Positions 9,845 through 19,169 of a stretch of 64,000 bases of DNA are shown in pieces (position 1 is the stretch's first letter; each line of letters opens with the position of its first letter). Origin of the DNA: Marinobacter halotolerans (GTDB lineage Bacteria; Pseudomonadota; Gammaproteobacteria; Pseudomonadales; Oleiphilaceae). The notes below the pieces were generated by a model. The model worked only from the letters and a program-made list of their open reading frames with translations, was not told where the DNA came from and searched no databases. The translations under genes were made by a program, and so were the position numbers. Where the stretch lies: NCBI RefSeq assembly GCF_008795985.1, contig NZ_VMHP01000001.1, positions 1 through 64,000 on the forward strand. Direction: 5' to 3'.

Positions 9845-10309
9845 CTACTCGGTTGAAACCGCTTCCAGAGCGGATTCAATATGGTCGCTGGCGTAACCGC
9901 GGCGGGCCAGAAACCGCCCTTGCCGGCCTTTTTCATCCCAGTCCCCACGAATGTCCGCCAAACCAAACCGCCGGTCCCGAACCCGGATAGCCGCTTCGAT
10001 CCACTCTCGGTCGGTCGTTGATGACAGCCACTCAGGCGGCGTCCGGATACCCCGTTGCTGAAGTTCGGCAATGATCTTCACCGGGCCATAGCCAAGATCG
10101 AATCTCTGACGGGAGAAGACATCGGCAAAACGCTCGTCGCTGAGCCAATTGTTGGCCTCGAACTCGTCCAGCACTTTTTGGATCGTAACCGCTTCCACCT
10201 TGCGCTGACGCAACTTGAGATCCAGCTCAAGCCGGCTGTGTTCGCGCCGGGCCAGTAACCTCATTGCCGCCGCCCTGGCCTTATCTTCCGGATCTTCCTG
10301 TTTTGCCAT
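9845..10309 (-). CDS. recX: RecA regulator RecX
   Basis: RecX binds RecA filaments and modulates recombination and the SOS response. The 154-residue protein shows the family's three-helix repeats: KARAAAMRLLARREHSRLEL, then VLDEFEANNWLSDERFADVF and RQRFDLGYGPVKIIAELQQR, ending with RKGRQGRFLARRGY-like helix text. The start at 10309 (MAKQEDPEDK) follows a GGGAAG stretch; an in-frame start at 10336 would add nine residues. RecX usually sits next to recA, but no recA is in this window; it is convergent with mltF and divergent from the DUF349 gene. Confidence 0.87.
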   Translation of the reverse strand: MAKQEDPEDKARAAAMRLLARREHSRLELDLKLRQRKVEAVTIQKVLDEFEANNWLSDERFADVFSRQRFDLGYGPVKIIAELQQRGIRTPPEWLSSTTDREWIEAAIRVRDRRFGLADIRGDWDEKGRQGRFLARRGYASDHIESALEAVSTE

Positions 10310-10337
10310 TCCAAGTCTTCCCGCCCTTGCCTTCAAA

Positions 10338-10352
10338 GCGCTAGACTAGCGC
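10338..10352. repeat. perfect 15-base palindrome upstream of the DUF349 gene
   Basis: GCGCTAG-A-CTAGCGC is a perfect inverted repeat of seven bases about one central base. It lies in the 67-base gap between divergent recX and the DUF349 gene, 25 bases before the ATG at 10377. It could be an operator for one or both genes; nothing in the sequence identifies a binding protein. Confidence 0.35.
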
Positions 10353-10376
10353 CCATATTTTCAGAAGGATACCTTT

Positions 10377-12839
10377 ATGGCTGCGCTCATCCAGAAACTC
10401 TTTGGCCGCAAAAAAGCACCCGCTCCGAAACAGACCGAACCTGCCGAACCCACCGTAAACCAGCAGGAAAAAGCGGACCGCCAGGATGAATTGCGCCAGC
10501 AGCAGCTTTCACAACTAGCCGCATCACCATCACAGGCTGAACTGGAATCGCTGGCCACCGCAGGTGTCACCGCGGAGATCCGGCTCTCTGCGGTGAAAGG
10601 CCTGAGTGATAAACAGGCCCTGCAACGTGTCCAGAAACACGCCAAGGGGAAAGACAAAGGCGTCTACCAGATCGTTCGCCAGGCCCTTCAGTCCATAAAA
10701 GCAGACGAAGAAGAGGCCCAACACCGGCAAGAGGCCATCATCGGCCTGATCCGCAACGCCCAGGATCAGGCCAAAAGCGATGACACCAAGCTGTTTGAGC
10801 CACGCCTGGAAGCCCTGCTAAAGCGCTGGTCGGACCTGGAAAGCCATGCCACCGAAACGCAGACCAGCGAGTTTCTCCAGGCCGTTCATCAATGCCGCAG
10901 CCGCCTGGACGAGATTAACGCCGAGAAAGACCAGCAAACCCGGGCCAGGGAGCAGAAAAACCAGCGCACTGAAACCCTGACGCTGCTGGAGCAGACTATC
11001 GACGAACTCAAACACCCGTCGGAAGACGCCGAGCCGGCCCTCGCCTCCCTGGATGCCTTACAGAAAACCCAGGAAAACCGTTGGCTGGAAGCCACTCGCG
11101 AAACCACCGTTGAAAAGCAGGAGCAGAAAAGCTATGAAGCGCTCATGCTGCCCCTGCGCTCCTACATTACGGCACTCAGACGCCTGGGCCAGAACCGTGA
11201 TGCGATCCAGACCCACTTGAACGAACCGGAGAGCGACCCGACCGCCGTCAAAGAACTGCTCGACACCATTGACTGGCCAGAGGGTTTTCCGCTGCCACCC
11301 CTGCTTCAGCAACTGGCCAATAAAGCCGGCGAGACCCCCCGCAAAAACCTGGAAAACCAGAGTGCAACCAAGGATTCAGCAGAACAGAAAGCCCTTGCGG
11401 ATACGCTGACCCAAACGCTCTCGCAACTGGAGCAGGCTCTGGAAGCGCGCCAGCTCAAAGAGTCCCGGCAGTTATTCAAAGCGGCGCAACAGCAGTTCAA
11501 ACAGCTCGACCGTAAGTACAGCCAGCCCCTGCAGGCCCGAATCCAGCTTCTGGGCGGCCAGCTTCGTGAACTCACAGACTGGCAGGGCTTCGCCACCCGG
11601 CCAAAGCAGATCGCCCTGTGCGAGCAGATGGAATACCTGGCAGAGCAACCCATCGAGCCTGAAGCCAAGGCCGAGCGGATCAAGGAACTGCAGAATGAGT
11701 GGCGGGGGCTCGGTGGCTCATCCGACAGGGAACTCTGGGCAAGGTTCAAACAGGCATCCGACCTGGCCTACGAGCCCTGCAAAGCCTATTTTGCGGCAAA
11801 ATCCGGCCTGAAAGACGCCAATCTGGAAGCCCGAAAAACGATTGTTGAACAGTTGCAAACCTTTATCGACAACGCTGACTGGCAATCCATCGACTGGAAA
11901 GCAGCGGAACAGATCCATCAGAAAGCCCGGGAAGAATGGAAGGCCGCCTGGCCCATTGAATTCCGGGATAACCGTCCGGTTCAGAAAGACTTCGATGCGC
12001 TGCTCAAGCGGCTGGAAGAGCCGTTGAACGAAGAGCGCAGAAAAAACGAAGCACTCAAGCAGGACATTGTCGAGCGCGCTGAAGCCCTGACTGACCACGA
12101 GCCGCTTTCAGAGGCAATGAACCAGGCAAAAGCGCTGCAGAGCGAATGGCAGCAGGTGGGCATTACCCGCCATCGGGAAGACCGCAGACTTTGGCAGGCT
12201 TTCAGGAAGGCCTGCGACCAGATTTTCGCCCGCCGGGATGCCGCGAAGAATGAGCAACAGGCGCAAGCTCAGGCGGCCGATGAACAAGCCGGCCCCGTAT
12301 TGGAAAAATCCCATCAGCTGGACGAAAGCCACCCACTCCCAGACCTGGCCTCATGCCTGGGAGAGCTGGATGCACTGAACCATGAGCCGCTTTCAGGCTC
12401 CGCTCAGAATCAGGTCAGACAGGAACAGACGCGATTGAGATCACTGATTGAATCCTTGCGCAGCCAGGAGAAACTGAACGCCTGGAAGAGCCATGTTCAG
12501 TCGCGGGTGGCAGGTTCACTGAACGCATCCGATCTGCCCGGGCACTGGCCAAAACTGGCCGAGAGTCTTGAAATCGCAGATGCGGCAGAGCTGGTTATCC
12601 GCGCCGAGATACTGGCAGAAACCGCCTCACCGGCGGACGAACAGTCCAAACGCATGGAAATCCAGGTTCAACGGCTGGCCGATGGCATGGGTGGCAATGG
12701 AAACGATCAGAGCAGACTGGCCCAGATGGAAAGCCTAGTCGCCTGTTGGTGCCAGCTGCCGGAAGACGAGTCGCTCAACCAGGAGCGTGCTGATCGGCTG
12801 ATCGCCGCACTGGAAGCAGCGGTCAGTCAGCCAGCCTGA
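10377..12839 (+). CDS. large DUF349 coiled-coil protein
   Basis: This 820-residue, glutamine- and glutamate-rich protein is almost wholly helical and contains repeats of the DUF349 type, for example the W-x(n)-W segments ADWQSIDWKAAEQIHQKARE, EEWKAAWPIEFRD and SEWQQVGITRHREDRRLWQA. It begins MAALIQKLFGRKKAPAPK, an N terminus with one hydrophobic helix and a basic patch but no signal peptide. DUF349 proteins are common in gammaproteobacteria and have no firmly assigned role here. Ribosome site AAGGA lies 8 bases before the ATG. It ends immediately beside the stop codon of the convergent ComFB-like gene. Confidence 0.85.
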   Translation: MAALIQKLFGRKKAPAPKQTEPAEPTVNQQEKADRQDELRQQQLSQLAASPSQAELESLATAGVTAEIRLSAVKGLSDKQALQRVQKHAKGKDKGVYQIVRQALQSIKADEEEAQHRQEAIIGLIRNAQDQAKSDDTKLFEPRLEALLKRWSDLESHATETQTSEFLQAVHQCRSRLDEINAEKDQQTRAREQKNQRTETLTLLEQTIDELKHPSEDAEPALASLDALQKTQENRWLEATRETTVEKQEQKSYEALMLPLRSYITALRRLGQNRDAIQTHLNEPESDPTAVKELLDTIDWPEGFPLPPLLQQLANKAGETPRKNLENQSATKDSAEQKALADTLTQTLSQLEQALEARQLKESRQLFKAAQQQFKQLDRKYSQPLQARIQLLGGQLRELTDWQGFATRPKQIALCEQMEYLAEQPIEPEAKAERIKELQNEWRGLGGSSDRELWARFKQASDLAYEPCKAYFAAKSGLKDANLEARKTIVEQLQTFIDNADWQSIDWKAAEQIHQKAREEWKAAWPIEFRDNRPVQKDFDALLKRLEEPLNEERRKNEALKQDIVERAEALTDHEPLSEAMNQAKALQSEWQQVGITRHREDRRLWQAFRKACDQIFARRDAAKNEQQAQAQAADEQAGPVLEKSHQLDESHPLPDLASCLGELDALNHEPLSGSAQNQVRQEQTRLRSLIESLRSQEKLNAWKSHVQSRVAGSLNASDLPGHWPKLAESLEIADAAELVIRAEILAETASPADEQSKRMEIQVQRLADGMGGNGNDQSRLAQMESLVACWCQLPEDESLNQERADRLIAALEAAVSQPA

Positions 12840-13106
12840 TTACAGCTCTCTCCTATGACCCCGCACGAATTCCCTGGCTTCCTTCACGGCGGTCAGGGAA
12901 TTCTTCTTCATGGCATCCATCTCCCCTTCCGCCATGTAAAACACCATATCAACACTGTGCCGGTAGTACTTTGACGGCAACCGGTTGAGCGCCACGCACA
13001 TTACGTCGGTCAGAAAATCCTCGTCGTCATCCGGGTGGTGGGTTTCATCAATGGCGTCAGCGACCAGCTTTTCATACAGATTATCAATGGCGTCTCTCAG
13101 AGACAT
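12840..13106 (-). CDS. ComFB-family protein
   Basis: This 88-residue protein matches the late competence ComFB family: an acidic N-terminal helix and [20 protein letters not shown], with the conserved cysteine and the LNRLPxxY pattern, then FYMAEGEMD. Despite the name, members in proteobacteria are not tied to competence; recent work links some ComFB-type domains to cyclic dinucleotide binding, and I cannot say if that holds here. A good ribosome site (AGGAG) precedes the ATG at 13106. The stop codon abuts that of the DUF349 gene. Confidence 0.82.
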   Translation of the reverse strand: MSLRDAIDNLYEKLVADAIDETHHPDDDEDFLTDVMCVALNRLPSKYYRHSVDMVFYMAEGEMDAMKKNSLTAVKEAREFVRGHRREL

Positions 13107-13295
13107 GGCTTTGCTCCTGCCTTTGCGGGTTATCCTTCCTACACCATAGATGCCGCTGCATTAAAAGTCATGAGTGGCATCACGCCTCTGAGCAGTTTCG
13201 CCAATGCAATTGGCACTGCGCGCCATTACCTCTTCCTCCCTCCAGCCGCTATGGTTATACCCGATCAACTTTTACCAGCCCACAGAGGACAGGAA

Positions 13296-14504
13296 ATGAC
13301 CACCGAAGCCTATATCTTCGACGCGGTCCGCACGCCCAGAGGGCGCGGCAAAAAAGACGGCTCCCTGCACAGCGTCAAGCCCATCACCCTGATGACCCAG
13401 ATTCTTAACGCGCTTCAGCAGCGCAACAGCCTGGACACCTCACAGGTGGACGACATCGTGCTTGGGTGCGTTACCGCCGTGGGCGATCAGGGCGCGGATA
13501 TTGCGAAAACCGCCGCCCTGGCCGCGGACTGGGACGAGGTCGTCGCCGGTGTCACGCTCAACCGGTTCTGCGCGTCGGGGCTCGAAGCGGTGAACCTGGC
13601 GGCCATGAAGGTACGCTCCGGCTGGGAAGACCTGGTGGTTGCCGGTGGTGTGGAAGCCATGTCCCGGGTTCCCATGGGATCGGACGGCGGCGCCTGGGCC
13701 ACTGATCCGGCCACCAACCTGCACACCGGCTTCATGCCCCAGGGCATAGGCGCCGACCTGATCGCCACTCTGGAAGGCTTCAGCCGGGAAGACGTGGACG
13801 GATTTGCCGTAAAATCCCAGCAAAAAGCGGCCAACGCCTGGGAAAAGGGCTATTTCGCCAAATCCATCATTCCGGTGACCGATCAGAATGGCGTGATTAT
13901 TCTGGACCGGGACGAACACGTGCGCGGCACAACGTCTCTTGAATCCCTGTCCGGGCTGAAACCCTCCTTCCAGATGATGGGCGAGATGGGCTTCGATGGT
14001 GTGGCGCGGGAAAAGTACCATTACGTCGAGAAAATCAACCACGTACACCACGCCGGCAACTCTTCCGGGATCGTCGACGGCGCCACCGCGATGCTGATTG
14101 GCAGTGAGGCCAAGGGCAAGGCCCTGGGTCTGACCCCACGCGCCCGCATTCTGGCAACAGCGGTTACCAGCACCGACCCCACCATCATGCTGACCGGCCC
14201 TGCCCCTGCCGCCCGAAAGGCGCTGGAAAAAGCCGGAATGACCGCAGACCAGATTGACCTTTTCGAAGTGAATGAAGCCTTCGCCTCGGTGGTGATGCGT
14301 TTTCAGCGCGAACTGTCCGTACCCGATGAAAAGGTCAACGTAAACGGCGGCGCCATCGCCATGGGTCATCCCCTGGGGGCCACCGGGGCGATGATTCTGG
14401 GCACCCTGCTGGACGAACTGGAGCGGAGAGAACAGCGCTACGGCCTGGCCACCCTCTGTGTGGGTGGCGGTATGGGCATTGCCACCATTATCGAGCGCAT
14501 CTGA
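13296..14504 (+). CDS. acetyl-CoA C-acyltransferase (thiolase, FadA/FadI type)
   Basis: This thiolase cleaves 3-ketoacyl-CoA with CoA in fatty acid beta-oxidation. The 402-residue chain has the full set of catalytic residues: nucleophile Cys92 ([12 protein letters not shown]), His358 ([15 protein letters not shown]) and Cys388 (TLCVGGGMG). The start at 13296 has GAGGACAGGAA upstream; the frame is open back to 13035 but that part shows no thiolase sequence and runs opposite the ComFB gene. It is followed 31 bases later by the FadJ-like gene, so the two form a beta-oxidation operon. Thiolase first, FadJ second is the reverse of the classic fadBA order. Confidence 0.93.
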   Translation: MTTEAYIFDAVRTPRGRGKKDGSLHSVKPITLMTQILNALQQRNSLDTSQVDDIVLGCVTAVGDQGADIAKTAALAADWDEVVAGVTLNRFCASGLEAVNLAAMKVRSGWEDLVVAGGVEAMSRVPMGSDGGAWATDPATNLHTGFMPQGIGADLIATLEGFSREDVDGFAVKSQQKAANAWEKGYFAKSIIPVTDQNGVIILDRDEHVRGTTSLESLSGLKPSFQMMGEMGFDGVAREKYHYVEKINHVHHAGNSSGIVDGATAMLIGSEAKGKALGLTPRARILATAVTSTDPTIMLTGPAPAARKALEKAGMTADQIDLFEVNEAFASVVMRFQRELSVPDEKVNVNGGAIAMGHPLGATGAMILGTLLDELERREQRYGLATLCVGGGMGIATIIERI

Positions 14505-14535
14505 GCCGACGACAGATTTCGAGGAGACATCGAAC

Positions 14536-16686
14536 ATGAGTGCCATTCAGTACGACCTGGGATCAGACAAGATTCTGACCCTCACCATCGATATGCCCGG
14601 CCAGTCCGCCAATACCATGAACGCGGAGTTCCGTAGCGCCCTTACCGAAACCGTCAGCAAGGTGAAAACTGATCTGGACGGTATCGCCGGCATCATTATT
14701 ACCTCCGCCAAAAAGACCTTTTTTGCCGGCGGTGACCTGAAAGAACTTTACCGGGTCACCCGTGACGACGCCGAAGCTTTCGAAGCCATGGTCAATGGTC
14801 TGAAAGCGGAAATGCGTGCACTGGAAACCAGCGGCAAACCGGTGGTCGCGGCCATTAATGGCTCGGCCCTGGGCGGCGGCCTGGAGATCTGCCTGGCCTG
14901 CCACCACCGCATTGTGATGGACGACGACAAGATTCAGCTGGGCCTGCCGGAAGTGACCCTGGGCCTGCTGCCCGGCGGTGGCGGTACCCAGCGGCTACCC
15001 CGGATGATCGGCCTGGAAGCGGCCTTTCCCTACCTGATGGAAGGCAAGAAAGTGAATCCGAAAGCCGCCCTGAAGGCGGGCATTGTGGACGAACTGGCCA
15101 GTTCCAGAGAGGACATGCTGTCCAAAGCCCGGGCCTTTATCGAAGCCAACCCCAAGTGCCAGCAGCCCTGGGACCAGAAAGGCTTCAAAATCCCCGGCGG
15201 TGCACCGCACCATCCCGCCATGGCCCAGAAACTGGCCATTGCGCCGGCCATGCTGAAACAGAAAACCCGAGGCTGCTACCCGGCCCCCGAACGCATCCTT
15301 TCGGCCGCAGTTGAAGGCGCACAAGTAGACTTCGACAACGGCAGCCTGATCGAAACCCGATATTTCGCCGAGCTGGCCATTGGTCAGGTCGCCAAGAACA
15401 TGACCGGCACTTTCTGGTTCCAGCTTAATGCCGTGAACGCCGGTGAAAGCCGTCCCAAAGGTGTGGAAAAGGAAACCTTCCGCAAGGTGGGCGTACTGGG
15501 TGCTGGCATGATGGGCGCCGGTATCGCCTATTCCACGGCAACCCGCGGCCTGGACGTCGTACTCAAGGACGTTTCCACGGAAAATGCGGAAAAAGGTAAA
15601 GCCTACTCCGAGAAACTGCTGGCCAAGAAGGTCAGCCGTGGCCGGATGACCGAGGAGCAGAAAACCGAGGTTCTGAATCGCATCACCGCAACCGGTTCTG
15701 CAGAAGACCTGGAGGGGTGTGATCTGGTGATCGAAGCGGTCTTCGAGGACAGCGAGCTCAAGGCGAAGGTGACACAGGAAGCGGAAGCGAAGCTGGTGAG
15801 CAATGGCATCTTTGCCTCCAATACCTCCACCATCCCCATCACTCAACTGGCAGAGGCCTCGGCAAAACCGGAAAACTTTATCGGCCTGCACTTTTTCTCG
15901 CCGGTGGACAAGATGCAACTGGTGGAAATCATTGTGGGTGAAAAAACCTCCGATGACACCCTGGCCCGGGCGTTTGATTACGTTCAGCAGATCGGCAAGA
16001 TTCCTATCGTGGTGAACGACAGCCGCGGCTTCTTTACCTCCCGCGTATTCGGCACCTTTGTGAACGAAGGTATCGCCATGCTTGGCGAGGGCATTCACCC
16101 CTCCAGCATCGAAAATGCGGGGCTGCTTTCCGGCATGCCGGTGGGGCCGCTGGCGATCTCCGATGAAGTCAGCATGACGCTGATGCAACATATCCGTGAC
16201 CAGAGCAGAAAAGACACGGAAGCGGCGGGCAAAACCTGGAATGCACACCCGGCCGAAGCGGTGATCGACCAGATGGTCGGTACCCATAACCGCAAGGGTA
16301 AGGCCGCAGGCGCCGGCTTTTACGAGTACCCGGAGAACGGCAAGAAATACCTCTGGCCGGAGCTGACTTCCCTTTACGTGGATCAGCAGAAGGCACGGTC
16401 GACCAACCTTCAGGACCTTAAAGACCGGATACTGTTTATCCAGGCCATCGAAACCGTCCGCTGCCTTGAAGAAGGCGTTCTGAGAACCATTGAAGATGCC
16501 AATATCGGCAGCATTTTCGGCATTGGTTTCGCGCCCTGGACCGGCGGCGCCATCCAGTTTATCAACCAGTATGGTGTAAGGGCGTTCAGCGAAAGAGCGA
16601 AAGATCTTGCCCAGCGTTTCGGTGACCGCTTCAACCCACCGGCCCTGCTACTGGAAAAGGCCGAAACCGGAACGCCGTTTGCCTGA
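14536..16686 (+). CDS. FadJ/FadB-like enoyl-CoA hydratase / 3-hydroxyacyl-CoA dehydrogenase
   Basis: This 716-residue bifunctional beta-oxidation enzyme hydrates enoyl-CoA and oxidises 3-hydroxyacyl-CoA with NAD. The N-terminal crotonase domain has both catalytic glutamates, E117 (SALGGGLEIC) and E139 (GLPEVTLGLLPGGGGTQRLP). The dehydrogenase half has the NAD motif GVLGAGMMGAGIAY (about 322-335), NTSTIPI and the catalytic His in GLHFFSPVDKMQLVEII. A C-terminal HADH domain follows. Ribosome site GAGGAGA precedes the ATG at 14536. It probably forms a complex with the thiolase encoded just upstream. FadJ versus FadB cannot be decided from the sequence alone. Confidence 0.93.
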   Translation: MSAIQYDLGSDKILTLTIDMPGQSANTMNAEFRSALTETVSKVKTDLDGIAGIIITSAKKTFFAGGDLKELYRVTRDDAEAFEAMVNGLKAEMRALETSGKPVVAAINGSALGGGLEICLACHHRIVMDDDKIQLGLPEVTLGLLPGGGGTQRLPRMIGLEAAFPYLMEGKKVNPKAALKAGIVDELASSREDMLSKARAFIEANPKCQQPWDQKGFKIPGGAPHHPAMAQKLAIAPAMLKQKTRGCYPAPERILSAAVEGAQVDFDNGSLIETRYFAELAIGQVAKNMTGTFWFQLNAVNAGESRPKGVEKETFRKVGVLGAGMMGAGIAYSTATRGLDVVLKDVSTENAEKGKAYSEKLLAKKVSRGRMTEEQKTEVLNRITATGSAEDLEGCDLVIEAVFEDSELKAKVTQEAEAKLVSNGIFASNTSTIPITQLAEASAKPENFIGLHFFSPVDKMQLVEIIVGEKTSDDTLARAFDYVQQIGKIPIVVNDSRGFFTSRVFGTFVNEGIAMLGEGIHPSSIENAGLLSGMPVGPLAISDEVSMTLMQHIRDQSRKDTEAAGKTWNAHPAEAVIDQMVGTHNRKGKAAGAGFYEYPENGKKYLWPELTSLYVDQQKARSTNLQDLKDRILFIQAIETVRCLEEGVLRTIEDANIGSIFGIGFAPWTGGAIQFINQYGVRAFSERAKDLAQRFGDRFNPPALLLEKAETGTPFA

Positions 16687-16702
16687 CCGCCAGCGATACC
16701 CT

Positions 16703-16740
16703 CCGGGCTGCGCACAGCAGCCCGGCTTCTCCCGTTTTTG
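16703..16740 (+). terminator. likely terminator of the beta-oxidation operon
   Basis: CCGGGCTGC (16703-16711) pairs perfectly with GCAGCCCGG (16717-16725) across a five-base loop, 17 bases after the stop codon of the FadJ-like gene. The following tract, CTTCTCCCGTTTTT, is only partly T-rich, so termination strength is uncertain. Confidence 0.55.
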
Positions 16741-16768
16741 CTCCCGCGCCCACGAACGGATACAAACC

Positions 16769-16793
16769 TGACAATTTCATGGACAGATTGTCA
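16769..16793. repeat. inverted repeat upstream of prc
   Basis: TGACAAT (16769-16775) and ATTGTCA (16787-16793) form a perfect seven-base inverted repeat with an 11-base spacer, giving half-site centres 18 bases apart. It lies in the 272-base gap between the beta-oxidation operon and prc, about 165 bases before the prc start. A possible -10 box TACAAT lies further on, near 16838. The regulator is unknown. Confidence 0.35.
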
Positions 16794-16958
16794 CGAAGCG
16801 ACACGCCCAACCTCTAGCAACGCCCTCTGGCCTTGCCTACAATGAAAATTAATGAGTCAATCCGGCATTGCGAAACATCAAGCGTTACTCCTACCGGGCC
16901 GAGCGATATCGTTCGCTTTTCCTGCCCGTAATGCCCCACATCGTCAGGTAGCCACTCT

Positions 16959-19130
16959 ATGAGCATCTCGGAACGCATTTTGACCCGTTACGGCCAACCG
17001 GATCGCCCGGTGCGTCGCCTGTTAAGGGCAGTATCTATCGGTCTGATGCTGGCGTTACCGCTGCAGGTCGCCGCCGTCTCCGTTGACGCAACCTATGAAC
17101 CCGTATCTCCCACCGTCGATCAGGCCAGGGCCAATATTCTGATCGCCCGCCAGCTGCAGTTCACCCATTTTCGCGATATGGGTATCAACGACGCGCTGTC
17201 CGGGGACGTTTTCGATGCCTATCTGAGTTACCTGGACGGCCAGCGCGTCTACCTGACCCAAAAGGACATCAACCAGTTCAGCGCTGTCAGGGAAGGCCTT
17301 GGGTCGGCCCTTAAAACCGGCCAGCTGCAACCGGGTTTCGACATCTACAATCTGGTCCAGAAACGAATCATCGAGCGCATGAGATTTGCCATCGGTGTTG
17401 TTGAAAAGGGTATCGACAAACTGAGCTTCGAGGGCAACGAGCAAATGCTGCTGGACCGGTCCGAAGCCCAATGGGAACCTGACCAGGCCGCAATGGATGA
17501 GCTTTGGGTCAAACGTATCAAGAATGCGGTGCTGGCCCAGCGCCTGAACGGCAAGAGCAATGAAGAAATCGAAAAATCCCTGCTACGCCGCTACGAAGGC
17601 CAGCTTCAACGCACCCTTCAGGCCCGCAGTGAAGATGCGTTCCAGGCCTACATGAACGCCTTCGCAGGGATGTGGGACCCGCATACGTCCTATTTTTCGC
17701 CGCGGACGTCGGAAAACTTCAATATCAACATGAGCTTGTCGCTGGAAGGTATCGGCGCGGTATTGCAGTCGGACAACCAGTACACAAAAGTGGTGCGTCT
17801 GGTCCCGGGTGGCCCAGCAGCCAAACAGGGGCAGCTTGAGCCCGCCGACCGCATTGTATCGGTCAGCCAGGGTGATGAAGACAAGGTCGTCAACGTAATT
17901 GGTTGGCGCCTGGACGAAGTGGTCGACCTGATCCGCGGCCCGCGCAACTCCGTGGTGACGCTTGAGGTCATTCCCGCCGATGCCGCCGACGAAACGGTTA
18001 CCGAAACCATCTCCATCAAGCGGGACGAGGTAAAGCTGGAAGAACAGAGCGCCAGCAGCGACGTGATCGAGATTGACAATGATGGCGGCACTTTCCGCAT
18101 CGGCGTGATCACCATCCCGACCTTCTACGCAGACTTCAAGGCGATGATGAACAACGAACCCGATTACAAGAGCACCACGAGAGACGTCCGCAAACTGATC
18201 GACGATCTCAAGGCAGAAGGCATCGACGGCATTGTCATGGACCTGCGCAATAACGGTGGCGGCGCCCTTCAGGAAGCTAACGATCTGGTTGGCCTGTTCA
18301 TCGAAGACGGCCCCACGGTGCAGATCCGCAACTCCAACAACGACGTCAAGGTGCTGGCTGATCAGGATCCGTCCGTCACTTACGACGGACCCCTGGTTGT
18401 GCTGGTGAACCGCATGAGTGCGTCGGCATCCGAGATTTTTGCAGGCGCCATTCAGGACTACGGGCGCGGGCTGGTTGTGGGCTCACAGACTTTCGGTAAG
18501 GGTACCGTGCAGGCTATCCGTCCGCTGAACCACGGTCAGCTGAAAATCACCCAGAGCAAGTTCTACCGCGTTTCAGGTGGGTCGACCCAGCACAAAGGCG
18601 TGATTCCGGACATTGAAATCCCGTCCCGCTATGACAAAACCCAGATCGGAGAGGATGCGCTGGACAACGCCCTGCCCTGGGATCAGATCGAGGCCGTTCC
18701 CCATGACCGCTACTTCGACTTCAGCGGCATTATTGATGAACTGCGCAAACGCCATGCAGAGCGCTTCTCGGAAAGCCCGGAATTCGGCCTGCTACAAAGG
18801 GAAATCGACTTCCTGAAAGAACAGCGGGAAAAAACCTACGTCAGCCTGAATCCGGAAGAGCGGGACCAGTACCAGACGCAGGTTGAGAAAACCCGCCTGA
18901 CGATTGCCAACGCCCGTCGCGAAATCCGTGGCGAAAAGCCCTTCGAAACCCTGGAGCAGCTTGACGACTGGCAGGACCAGCAATCGGCGGATCTGGACAC
19001 AACGGATGACCAGATGGACTTCATTATCCGGGAAGGCGGCAAGATCATGGCGGATATGCTTGCGCTGAATCAGAGCATGGCTTCGATACTGGGACCCAAG
19101 CAGATTGCAGCCCAGGCACCAACCCGCTAA
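16959..19130 (+). CDS. prc: tail-specific C-terminal processing protease
   Basis: Prc (Tsp) is a periplasmic S41 protease that trims or degrades proteins from the C terminus, including lipoproteins and cell-wall hydrolases. The 723-residue protein has an N-terminal signal (basic residues then ALLR-type hydrophobic SIGLMLALPLQVAAVS), a helical N-domain, a PDZ domain (about 255-345, SLEGIGAVLQ...VRLVPGGPAA) and the S41 domain. The Ser-Lys dyad falls at S489 (MSASASEIF) and K514 (TFGKGT), with the 25-residue spacing known for E. coli Tsp. Ribosome site AGGTAG lies before the ATG. It is followed 39 bases later by an HTH gene. Confidence 0.94.
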   Translation: MSISERILTRYGQPDRPVRRLLRAVSIGLMLALPLQVAAVSVDATYEPVSPTVDQARANILIARQLQFTHFRDMGINDALSGDVFDAYLSYLDGQRVYLTQKDINQFSAVREGLGSALKTGQLQPGFDIYNLVQKRIIERMRFAIGVVEKGIDKLSFEGNEQMLLDRSEAQWEPDQAAMDELWVKRIKNAVLAQRLNGKSNEEIEKSLLRRYEGQLQRTLQARSEDAFQAYMNAFAGMWDPHTSYFSPRTSENFNINMSLSLEGIGAVLQSDNQYTKVVRLVPGGPAAKQGQLEPADRIVSVSQGDEDKVVNVIGWRLDEVVDLIRGPRNSVVTLEVIPADAADETVTETISIKRDEVKLEEQSASSDVIEIDNDGGTFRIGVITIPTFYADFKAMMNNEPDYKSTTRDVRKLIDDLKAEGIDGIVMDLRNNGGGALQEANDLVGLFIEDGPTVQIRNSNNDVKVLADQDPSVTYDGPLVVLVNRMSASASEIFAGAIQDYGRGLVVGSQTFGKGTVQAIRPLNHGQLKITQSKFYRVSGGSTQHKGVIPDIEIPSRYDKTQIGEDALDNALPWDQIEAVPHDRYFDFSGIIDELRKRHAERFSESPEFGLLQREIDFLKEQREKTYVSLNPEERDQYQTQVEKTRLTIANARREIRGEKPFETLEQLDDWQDQQSADLDTTDDQMDFIIREGGKIMADMLALNQSMASILGPKQIAAQAPTR

Positions 19131-19169
19131 AAACCAGACATAGGGCAACGCCAGGGACGGACAGGTCCA

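Noticed and set aside
13200..13220. GCCAAT-GCA-ATTGGC palindrome with a TTGGCAC stretch resembling a sigma-54 -24 element
   Set aside because: The -12 GC element and TTGC expected about five bases later are missing. The palindrome is short; it may still be an operator, but a sigma-54 promoter is not supported.
13035..13295. 87-residue N-terminal extension of the thiolase
   Set aside because: It overlaps the ComFB-like gene on the other strand, shows no thiolase sequence, and the ATG at 13296 has a good ribosome site.
13440..14546. 368-residue open frame antisense to the thiolase gene
   Set aside because: Same reason: a composition-driven shadow of a well-identified gene, with no domain signature.
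14995..16287. 430-residue open frame antisense to the FadJ-like gene
   Set aside because: High-GC coding sequence with strong third-position bias often leaves a long open frame on the other strand. No family signature is seen, and the sense gene is certain.
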